Below are positions 27,101 to 39,100 of a DNA stretch of 64,000 nt, piece after piece. Both the position numbers and the translations under genes were made by a program. This DNA comes from Bolinopsis microptera. Taxonomy: Eukaryota; Ctenophora; Tentaculata; Lobata; Bolinopsidae. Under the pieces are notes generated by a model that saw only the letters and a list, made by a program, of their open reading frames with translations, was not told the DNA's origin and did not search any database. The stretch lies in assembly GCF_026151205.1 (NCBI RefSeq), contig NW_026971775.1, forward strand, positions 60,312-124,311. The letters are read 5' to 3'. Each line of letters opens with the position of its first letter. Position 1 is the stretch's first letter.

Positions 27101-30100
27101 TTGACCCTATTTTGAAGAACCATACCCCGATTAGAATTCAATATTCTTCCAGGAATTATTGGTAGGTTATTTTTCAGCAAATCAGAACTCAAGTTTAACA
27201 ATGCTGAGTTTGATATCACTAATTTACCGAAATGTGACGAAATTTACTTTTCCTGCCCCAACAGTATAATTTCAATGTGATGAAAAATGGGCATGGGTTT
27301 CTATATTTCCTGTATAAATCCATTCCAACTATAATAAGGGCAGTTGATATGAAAGAAAATCTATCTAACTAATGCAATGGCTGATGTGACGAAATTTACA
27401 TTTCTTGCCCCTATTTTGAAGAATCATACCTCAATTAGTATATAATGTTACTTTATCACCATCACTATGTCGATAAATTAGTTATTTTGCCAACACGGAG
27501 CAAATAAAGTTATTATTTTTTTTTGTGACGAAATTTACAAATTTTTACCCTGTTCAGGTGTTGAAATTTATCCAATGTTAACATATCACATTATCACTGC
27601 CATATAATAATTTATATGACCGGCGTATGGTTGAAATATTGTTAATTGACCCATAGTACGTAATATAGGGTGTTTAAGTTGGTATACTAATATTTACTCA
27701 ATTTCACACATGTTGAGATATCATACAAATTTATGTGACTAAATTTACCTTTTTCTGCCTTCTGTATTTGTATTTGCCTATAACAATGAAATATGTGAAC
27801 AATTCCAAACACATTCAGCTCACAAAATAATGCTAGACTGTTCGGCATTTCTTGTCAGGATGTCATAAACATCCCTCATATAAATTTCTTAAATGTGTGA
27901 CAGAGTTTACATGGAGCTACCATTTAAGGAAAAAAGTCGCTAAATATGTAGATAATAGTCATATACAGCTATTCTATGAATTGGAAATTCGAAAATTTGG
28001 TCAAACACGGCAACAAGGGGTCCATATAAACTCCGTCACGTTTTTATAGTGTGACAAAGTTTACAACTCACTGCCGGGCGCATTTAATCGATATCTTATC
28101 GTCTGATATAGATATCGTTATGCGACAAAGTTTATCTAGAGGATGAAACGATTATCTTAGGGTAAGAGGGTTTATATAGTTTCATAGTGTGACACATTTT
28201 ACATCATCGTGCCGTTCAGTAGGGTCACTAATATTTACCAATATCCTCAAACTTCAATGAACGTGTCCTTATATAAAATTCTTTACTTGATAATACTGTC
28301 GTAGGTGTTTTATCAGTATAGGTTTGCGCTAGTTGGCAGTGAAATATGGAATGTGCTGTCAGGATGGCACGATAAGTGATTTAGATGGGACACTGATATA
28401 ATAGTGAAAGTTGAGCTGCATATAATAGGTTGCTATTAAGTGTCGGCTGTTCTAACGGTGTGCTAACTATTCTCGGTAGTTGATTTGTTGAGTGCCTGAT
28501 CTTGCTGATTTACGTAGCCCGGGTAAATTATGTAACAGAAAAGTTGGCCATTCTTCATCGTTTCCTGTGCTTTGTAGTTCTATCATTACACGCTTTGCTG
28601 ATTTCTTATAAATGCTTATTGAGAAAATGCTAGATGGGCAAGTTATGCGATTAATGTTGTGCTCGGTAATAGCTAATATAGGACCTTTATACAGAACACT
28701 AGCGCGTAGATCTGGTTGAGAGTACGTTGTTAGCCAGTCGATATTGTCGTCATAAGATGTGCCATACTTTGGTAAATCGGGAGGAAATAAGTCTTTTATT
28801 GACGACGGCAGAAGGCCAGGCATGTAATTTATCTTGTGCGTAAACCGTTACTGCTAGTGTTACACCAGGTAAACCGTTACTGCTAGTGTTACACCAGGTA
28901 AACCGTTACTGCTAGTGTTACACCAGATAAACCGTTACTGCTAGTGTTACACCAGGTAAACCGTTACTGTTAGTGCTACACCAGGTAAACCGTTACTGCT
29001 AGTGTTACACCAGGTAAACCGTTACTGCTAGTGTTACACCAGGTAAACCGTTACTGCTAGTGTTACACCAGGTAAACCGTTACTCAATAGACCACTATTT
29101 AATATTACATAACAAACCGGCTAAAATAATATAATACGGGAAAGTGAAAATGCAATTAACTAGAAAACATTCAAATGTAAAAATGAAATAACGCTGAAAT
29201 GGTAACCATGGTAACGAAATGTCCCTCTCAGCTGCTACTAAGATAAAGTTCACTGCTGTTCCAGCAGACTACTACCTTCACGAGGATGGAGTGACACAGG
29301 GAGCTATATCTCTTACTTGCACTACTAATCTAGGAGAGGTTTGTAGTAAAACATCAAATAAAACAGGCGGGAGACACTGCACGTGATGCCCTTATAAGGA
29401 GACATGATATATCAAACTTTAGTTTTGAGATGACGTAACTTTAGCTTTTTTTGGTTCCTTCTAATTTCTTCGACCTTTTAGTTAAAGAAAATGTATTGTT
29501 ATTTATGATTGAGACATTAACCCAAGATTTGGTTACAGGGTAACTGGATCAAGAATGGTGTTTCTGTCTCATTCCCTATAGACCAGCCCAACCCAGCTAA
29601 TTCTGGAATATACCAGTGTTATGTGAAAAACAGTGACTCCTGGCTCATGAAGTCTACTCAAGTCCTCGTTACTGGTGCGTTATAGGGACACTTAGCAGTT
29701 ACACTTAGTTGAGTGTGATGATAGTGGAAGTGAAATGTAGAAATTTTAGCGCTAGATAACATCAAGCGCTAATAACACAACAGTACATTAAAAAATAAAT
29801 ACATTTCAGAAAAGTTGTCAGTGACAAATAACACAACAGTACATTAAAAGATAAATACATTTCAGAAAAGTTGTCAGTGTCAGTGACAAATAACACAACA
29901 GTACATTAAAAGATAAATACATTTCAGAAAAGTTGTCAGTGTCAGTGACAAATAACACAACAGTACATTAAAAGATAAATACATTTCAGAAAAGTTGTCA
30001 GTGTCAGTGACAAATAACACAACAGTACATTAAAAGATAAATACATTTCAGAAAAGTTGTCAGTGTCAGTGACAAATAACACAACAGTACTTTAAAAGAT

Positions 30101-33100
30101 AAATACATTTCAGAAAAGTTGTCAGTGTCAGCGACGGCCCCAAGTGAGCTGAACACTACTACTAAAGGATCTGTTTCTTGTACAGTGGGTGGCTACCCAG
30201 CTCCTGAGGTAACCATCTTCAAAACAGATCTCAACAAGGACGACACAGTGAGTACATTATAAGCTTGGTGACACGTTTTTGCTAGTGTTGGTGACACGTT
30301 TTTGCTAGTGTTGGGGACACGTTTTTGCTAGTGTTGGGACACGTTTTTACTAGTAGTTAGGGCACGTTTCTTGCTAGTACTTGGGGACAAAAAACGTGTC
30401 CCCAACTACTTTGGGGCACGTTTTTGCTAGTGTTGGGGACACGTTCTTGCTAGTGTTGGGGACACGTTTTTGCTAGTAGTTGGGGCACGCTTCTTGCTAG
30501 TACTTGGGGCACGTTTTTTCTAGTACTTGGGGCACGTTTTTGCTAGTGTTGGGGACACGTTTTTGCTAGTAATTGGCGACAAAAAACGTGTCCCCAACTA
30601 CTTTGGGGCACGTTTTTGCTAGTGTTGGGGACACGTTTTTGCTAGTATTTGGGAGCAAGTTTTTGCTAGTATTTGGGAGCACGTTTATGCTAGTAGTTGG
30701 GGCACGTTTTTGCTATTAGTTGGGGACGGATTTTTGCTAGTATTTGGGATCAAGTTTTTGCTAGTAGTTGGGCACGTTTTTTAGCAGTTGGGGCATGTTT
30801 TTGCTAGTACTTGGGGGCACGTTTTAGTTGGCGACGTTACTTTATGGCTATCTTTGCGACATGATATGGATCAGATTAGAGTTATCATAAAGAGGTTGGA
30901 AAATAGATTTGCCTTCACTCAAAATACCATGATTTCCTGTAATGTAGTTTAATTATATCACTTTACTTTAATTATAAACCTCCCAGAACATGGTAGCGTG
31001 TGCAGTAGACAAGGCAGATAAAACAAATTGTATTGAACGCAGTGGAAACTCTTACTCGGTTGAAATTGATCACAGTGATCTTGAGTCGTCGGGTAAGGGA
31101 GTGTTTTTTATTTGAAAATTCAATTAATTATTATATATATAAATCGAGCGTTATATTTCAACCATGCAAAATTACGATGACATATTTTGATATACTAATT
31201 GATAAATGGTACTGCAATATAAGTTGCTTAATGTTTGGCCGGATGACAACTAACAAGAAATCAAACATATCATAAATAATTATAAATATTTTGCTCATTA
31301 CAATTCTGTAACAACTGAGAACAAAAAAAACAGTATGTTGAGAACTTTCCAATACTTTTATAAATGATAATTAAAAACATGACGTTATAAAGCAATGAAA
31401 TGGGTTATAATATAGTTTTTATGTTCCTCGCAGTAACTCTATTATTACACCACACCAGGGACATACACGTGTAAAGTTCACCACAAGTACAGGCTATCAG
31501 ATGGGTCAGCTGTTGAGAAAGCTGACGAGAAGTCTGCTCCTGTTGCTATAGGTTTGATAAAACGGAGCTCTTATAGATGCTACTTGAACTAACATCATTC
31601 AAGTCTGTTATAGGGTAGCACTTATAAATGCCAATTATTGAAACCTCGAAGAATACAATAGAATGTTGAAACAATTTGGATGGTAAAATATTAGTGTACT
31701 TATATGGCAATACTCAATGCCCAATTATGTACGCATTGAAATACATATTCAGCAAAGTTTCCTCCTTTAGTTTACTACTTCTCCTTCTTTAGTGTTCCCA
31801 GTGGATGTGTACTCCTTAACCACCACTCCTTCTTTAGTGTCCCCAGTGGATGTGTACTCCTTAACCACCACTCCTTCTTTAGTGTCCCCAGTGGATGTGT
31901 ACTCCTTAACCACCACTCCTTCTTTAGTGTCCCCAGTGGATGTGTACTCCTTAACCACCACTCCTTCTTTAGTGTCCCCAGTGGATGTGTACTCCTTAAC
32001 CACCACTCCTTCTTTAGTGTTCCCAGTGGATGTGTACTCCTTAACCACCACTCCTTCTTTAGTGTCCCCAGTGGATGTGTACTCCTTAACCACCACTCCT
32101 TCTTTAGTGTTCCCAGTGGATGTGTACTCCTTAACCACCACTCCTTCTTTAGTGTCCCCAGTGGATGTGTACTCCTTAACCACCACTCCTTCTTTAGTGT
32201 CCCCAGTGGATGTGTACTCCTTAACCACCACTCCTTCTTTAGTCTCCCCAGTAGATGTGTACTCCTTAACCACCACTCCTTCTTTAGTGTCCCCAGTGGA
32301 TGTATACTCCTTAACCACCACTCCTTCTTTAGTGTCCCCAGTGGATGTGTACTCCTTAACCACCACTCCTTCTTTAGTGTCCCCAGTAGATGTGTACTCC
32401 TTAACCACCACTCCTTCTTTAGTGTCCCCAGTGGATGTGTACTCCTTAACCACCACTCCTTCTTTAGTGTCCCCAGTGGATGTGTACTCCTTAACCACCA
32501 CTCCTTCTTTAGTGTCCCCAGTGGATGTGTACTCCTTAACCACCACTCCTTCTTTAGTGTCCCCAGTGGATGTGTACTCCTTAACCACCACTCCTTCTTT
32601 AGTGTCCCCAGTGGATGTGTACTCCTTAACCACCACTCCTTCTTTAGTGTTCCCAGTGGATGTGTACTCCTTAACCACCACTCCTTCTTTAGTGTCCCCA
32701 GTGGATGTGTACTCCTTAACCACCACTCCTTCTTTAGTGTCCCCAGTGGATGTGTACTCCTTAACCACCACTCCTTCTTTAGTGTCCCCAGTGGATGTGT
32801 ACTCCTTAACCACCACTCCTTCTTTAGTGTCCCCAGTGGATGTGTACTCCTTAACCACCACTCCTTCTTTAGTGTCCCCAGTGGATGTGTACTCCTTAAC
32901 CACCACTCCTTCTTTAGTGTCCCCAGTGGATGTGTACTCCTTAACCACCACTCCTTCTTTAGTGTTCCCAGTGGATGTGTACTCCTTAACCACCACTCCT
33001 TCTTTAGTGTTCCCAGTGGATGTGTACTCATTAACCACCACTCCTTCTTTAGTGTTCCCAGTGGATGTGTACTCCTTAACCACCACTCCTTCTTTAGTGT

Positions 33101-36100
33101 TCCCAGTGGATGTGTACTCATTAACCACCACTCCTTCTTTAGTGTCCCCAGTGGATGTGTACTCCTTAACCACCACTCCTTCTTTAGTGTCCCCAGTGGA
33201 TGTGTACTCCTTAACCGCCACTCCTTCTTTAGTGTCCCCAGTGGATGTGTACTCCTTAACCACCACTCCTTCTTTAGTGTCCCCAGTGGATGTGTACTCC
33301 TTAACCACCACTCCTTCTTTAGTGTCCCCAGTGGATGTGTACTCCTTAACCACCACTCCTTCTTTAGTGTTCTCAGTGGATGTGTACTCCTTAACCACCA
33401 CTCCTTCTTTAGTGTCCCCAGTGGATGTGTACTCCTTAACCACCACTCCTTCTTTAGTGTTCCCAGTGGATGTGTACTCCTTAACCACCACTCCTTCTTT
33501 AGTGTCCCCAGTGGATGTGTACTCCTTAAGCACCACTCCTTCTTTAGTGTCCCCAGTGGATGTGTACTCCTTAACCACCACTCCTTCTTTAGTGTCCCCA
33601 GTGGATGTGTACTCCTTAACCACCACTCCTTCTTTAGTGTCCCCAGTGGATGTGTACTCCTTAACCACCACTCCTTCTTTAGTGTCCCCAGTGGATGTGT
33701 ACTCCTTAACCACCACTCCTTCTTTAGTGTCCCCAGTGGATGTGTACTCCTTAACCACCACTCCTTCTTTAGTGTTCCCAGTGGATGTGTACTCCTTAAC
33801 CACCACTCCTTCTTTAGTGTTCCCAGTGGATGTGTACTCATTAACCACCACTCCTTCTTTAGTGTTCCCAGTGGATGTGTACTCCTTAACCACCACTCCT
33901 TCTTTAGTGTTCCCAGTGGATGTGTACTCATTAACCACCACTCCTTCTTTAGTGTCCCCAGTGGATGTGTACTCCTTAACCACCACTCCTTCTTTAGTGT
34001 CCCCAGTGGATGTGTACTCCTTAACCGCCACTCCTTCTTTAGTGTCCCCAGTGGATGTGTACTCCTTAACCACCACTCCTTCTTTAGTGTCCCCAGTGGA
34101 TGTGTACTCCTTAACCACCACTCCTTCTTTAGTGTCCCCAGTGGATGTGTACTCCTTAACCACCACTCCTTCTTTAGTGTTCCCAGTGGATGTGTACTCC
34201 TTAACCACCACTCCTTCTTTAGTGTCCCCAGTGGATGTGTACTCCTTAACCACCACTCCTTCTTTAGTGTCCCCAGTGGATGTGTACTCCTTAACCACCA
34301 CAACTGGAGAGTTACAGTACGGAAGTGAAGCTACCTTTACCTGTAGTGTTAGGGGAGGCAGAGCTCCTTACAAAGTTGAGATGAAGGTTAGTTAATATAT
34401 TTAACTGTCAGTTTTATTACATGATCTGTATCTTGGTTCCTTTTCTCAAAAAACTGCAGAAGGAGAACGCTCTTCAGTAACCAGCACAACAGTCCTGTCA
34501 TGTATATGTTCATATACGAATTTATATATCTATCATATTATGACCTCCTGATATCTTCAGTTTGGTAGTACTTTGGTATACGTGTTCAGCAACAATGACA
34601 ATGAGCAGAGTCAGGGGGATGGAAAGTGTGTGGGAGATTACGTGAAGACTTGCTTCGGTAGGTTTTGAAATCTGGTTTAATATTATGTTTATTATAAAGT
34701 TATAAGCAGCCATGACAACCATGATGGTACGATTCAACGTTTTTAAATAAAATTATAATATATAAATTTGGCTAATTTTGGTAAACAGTTTTAATTGCAG
34801 TTTATTTTAATGATTTCAATGAATATTGTGTCTAGTCCAATGATTTAGATACATTTTATGTAAATTCCTAAATCAAATGGCCAATCGTTTTATTTCAGGT
34901 AAAGTTTCCAGCGTAAACTACAATCACGAGGGAGAACTGAGCTGTACAGGTTACAACGTGGCGGGTAACTTGACTACATTCTCAGATTCAGAGAGCCTCA
35001 CAACCACTGTCTGTAAGTAATACTTTATATTACTTATAAATACTCGCGTCATAACACGTGCACGCGCGTCACAACACGTGCACAACACGTGCACATCACA
35101 ATTCACAATACAAGTGCGCTTATGTAGAAAGTGAGTAATGACGTCATACTGCAAGTGAACGAATTGTCGAAATCTTTACCCGCAATTGAAAACTGAATAG
35201 TTCTTTGGATATAATGATTGTGGTGATAGTTTCAAATGGTGTGTAACTGTGTGAGATCTAGATCTTCTTAATAAGACTGAGATATTTGTAATCAAGTCTA
35301 AGCTTAATCTTATTGTGTGATAGTGGAAACACTCAACATCCACGCCACCATCATGTAACTATGACACCACTCAACCTACAAAATTCGACGAGGATGGGAT
35401 TCGAACCCACGCGGGCATTGCCCAATGGATTAGCAGTCCATCGCCTTAACCACTCGGCCACCTCGTCCTCATTTAGAACCACATTTTCAATTTATTTTAA
35501 GCCGCCATCATGTAACCATGCCCCCATTAAGCCAACAAAATTCGACGAGGATGGGATTCGAACCCACGCGGGCATTGCCCAATGGATTAGCAGTCCATCG
35601 CCTTAACCACTCGGCCACCTCGTCCTCATTTAGAACCACATTTTCAATTTATTTTAAGCCGCCATCATGTAACCATGCCCCCATTAAGCCATCAAAATTC
35701 GACGAGGATGGGATTCGAACCCACGCGGGCATTGCCCAATGGATTAGCAGTCCATAGCCTTAACCACTCGGCCACCTCGTCCTCATTTAGAACCACATTT
35801 TCAATTTATTTTAAGCCGCCATCATGTAACCATGCCCCCATTAAGCCAACAAAATTCGACGAGGATGGGATTCGAACCCACGCGGGCATTGCCCAATGGA
35901 TTAGCAGTCCATCGCCTTAACCACTCGGCCACCTCGTCCTCATTTAGAACCACATTTTCAGCCCGGTCTACCTTTGTGCAAGTATCTGGAGATTTCTTCC
36001 CCCTCAATAACGCTGACTTGATCCTGACTTGTACCCATTATGAGAGGCCACTTTCTTTCGACCACACTGATGTCACTTGGTATCAGGTATGTTGACTTAC

Positions 36101-39100
36101 TCAGAAGAGTTCAGTAGTAGCAATTCTTTTGTCTAACAAGGGTTCGGGGATAATGAAATCTTTATTTCAATTAAATGATTTTTAAGCTCTTTAATTTTTG
36201 ATGGAAAATGTAAATTTTAGTGCAGAATGTTTCTTCCTTTAAATCTTTATTTTATCGTTATAAGGATGGTAAAAGTATCGTGCCTGATAGCACTGTGTTT
36301 TCTGTAAAGAATGGTCTCGGAGTTTATCAAGTGAGTTGCTATTTATAAATGAAATTTATGCAACTTTAATTTAAAAGAGTAAATGATTGTCCAAATTAAC
36401 TGATTGAGGTTGTAAAAAATACGGATTTTAGGGTAAAGTAGTAGCGGTATTCAAAGATGTAACAGCAACAACTGAAGGCTTATACAAATGCATCAGTGAG
36501 GGTGTGGAGTCTGCTGAAGTCAATGTTTATGTTGGTAGGTGGTATTAAGTAATTATATGACGTTTAATAAATTAAAGACTATCTTATTAATCATTTGGTT
36601 GATATAACTTAAGAGGAAAGACAGCGTACTGGATCCAACTAAACAGAGTAAAACAGAATTCAGTCAGAAAACTACATATTTTGTTGAAAGTAAATTGTAG
36701 TAATGTTCGATTTTTCAGCAAATGGTAAGTGGAAAGAGGATGGCAAAATCTCAAGAAACGGCTGCAGTTAAACTAAGCTGCATCATATTTATTAATTCTC
36801 ATATTTACCATGATCAAACTTGATGTTTTATATATCTATCAAGGCAGCGGTCTGTACATCGTACAATGCACCTGGTTGTTCAAGTATACTCTCTATCATT
36901 GTTAATATCTCGTTATCTCTCCCAGGAGAAGGGTTCGCTCCCTCATCCCCCCTGATGACGGTCCCAGACGGCCAGGTTGGGGTCCCAATGGATATGATGT
37001 GTGTTTCAGAGGGCTACCCTCCACCTACTATTGAGTGGATTATTTACACTAATCAGACGGTCGGGAATGTTACTGAAGTTGTGAAGGTACAACAAAGTTG
37101 TACATTTTATGCACATTTTATACAATAATAATAAAAGTCTCTGCAAGAAAAGCTATTTAGGATAATTTTTGCATACCAGTCATACTGCAGTTGAACTGAT
37201 AGTTGAACTGATAGTTGAACTGATAGTTGAACTGATAGTTGAACTGATAGTTGAACTGATAGTTGAACTGATAGTTGAACTGATAGTTGAACTGATAGTT
37301 GAACTGATAGTTGAACTGATAGTTGAACTGATAGTTGAACTGATAGTTGAACTGATAGTTGAACTGATAGTTGAACTGATAGTTGAACTGCTAGTTAACA
37401 GGGCTCTTTTTCTATTCGTACATGGAAAGGTGGATGTCACTAAATCTATTTAAAGAATATTTCTTCTTAGCAATAGCAACTTTAGTAGAGCCACCATTTA
37501 ATTAATGACCACATAATTTATTAAAACTTGCTTATAAAATTAATTATTTAGGAGAAAACCAAAACTACTTCCAAAATAAACTGGATACCAAAGTATGAGG
37601 CATCCATGAAGATCTTTTGTAAAGCTACAAACGTGAACGGAACAACAACATCAAACACTGTCCTGAGGGTTCTAATGGCTGGTTAGTGATTAACTTTATG
37701 TAGCGTGTGCTATATGGTTATTATGGTAACCATGGCAACCATACTATTATGGTTTCTTGGATACTGAAACTAATCTTGAATTTTATAATTTGACTTATTA
37801 TTTTTGATGAAATGCCAAATATTACAGCTGGTTTGAAGTACAAATCGAAAGTTTTAAATAATTACATTTCCAACACTGTTCAGCGGCAGTGAAAGGCAAG
37901 AAAGATTCAGAACAGGCAGCTATCATAGCTGCTAGTGTGATTGGAGGTATAATCTTGCTGATGTGTATCTTCTTCCTGGTGGTGGGCATCTGCAAACATA
38001 GAAGAGCCACTAAACACGGTGAGACTTATGCAGTTATATACGCTAATCTAACTGCGTTTATAATATTTTAGAGTCAATCTGATCGTACACTGTTGAACCC
38101 CAGGTTACTGATTTAAATCAATATTTAAACAAGTTCCTCATAGTAGTAGAACAGCTGTTGAGAGGGCTCTAAAAAAGCAGTGCAATTAGATTTGTAATCG
38201 CATTTTTTGAAACAAAACCAGTGCGATTATGAAAATAATAAGTGGCTGTCAAATAGGTCAAAAGTGGAGTTATATACCTAATGAGTTAATGCGAACAAGG
38301 ATTAACAGTTTTAATTTAAAACTTGGGCTTGATACAAGTTGTTCTACTAGTTACCATATTTACACTACTAGCAACACTACTAGTTACACTACTAGTTACC
38401 ATAGTTACACTCCAGATTTACATTTTGACTATTTCAGATCAATCAGCTGACAGCACTGTTATTGAGTAAGTATATAGTATAGACTAGAATTTGTATAAAT
38501 TTATATATCTGGACAACAGTTTCCACAATCAAATGATTTGTTCGGATCAGGCGAAGAATCATCTTAGATGTAGTAAGATGCAGTAACTGTGGTTACTATG
38601 GTTACTAAACACTAGGAGTATTATAGAGTTATAGCAAAAGTATTGCCGTCATCAAACATCAATCATTTCCTGATAAAAATACAATTTCTGAACTCGAAAA
38701 AGCGTTAGCAGCATTTAAGAACGTCTTTATGAGTTTATGCTATACGACGACGTTACCACTGAGTTAGATATCCAATTGGCAAATTGACTGTAAACATCGA
38801 ATATAAATATTCTGATCCTCGATAACTATAGTTACACTACTGTAAGTGTAACTATAGTTATCATGTTTCATGTTTAATTCATGTTTAATTCCTGTTTAAT
38901 CCCTGTTTAATTCCTATTTAATTCCTGTTTAATTCCTACTGGTTACCATAATAACCTGAAACTCAAGCCTCCCCACTTTCAGAAATGGTCCGTCTAAACT
39001 AGAACGGAACTGTCTCGTGTCGTGTATAGCGTGTTGTCCTTGTTGTTTCAGATCAGAATCTTCAGAAGCGGGGGATCTAGAAGATGACAAGCCGGAAGGA

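Larger units (their letters stand above)
35340..35961. repeat. 157-bp tandem array containing tRNA genes and acceptor sequence
   Basis: Four units with exactly 157-bp spacing. Each has a tRNA-Ser gene followed on the plus strand by TCATTTAGAACCACATTTTC. In the fourth unit this flank ends in CAG at 35961 and serves as the acceptor of the Ig7 exon; in the others it reads CAATTT. Confidence 0.92.

Noticed and set aside
31767-34303. Minus-strand frames of 842-844 codons (VKEYTSTGDTKEGVV, LRSTHPLGTLKKEWW)
   Set aside because: By-products of the 45-bp unit. Only the plus frame connects to the Ig6 exon.
37169-37453. VELI repeat protein
   Set aside because: 12-bp intronic array; open on both strands, no junction with coding exons.
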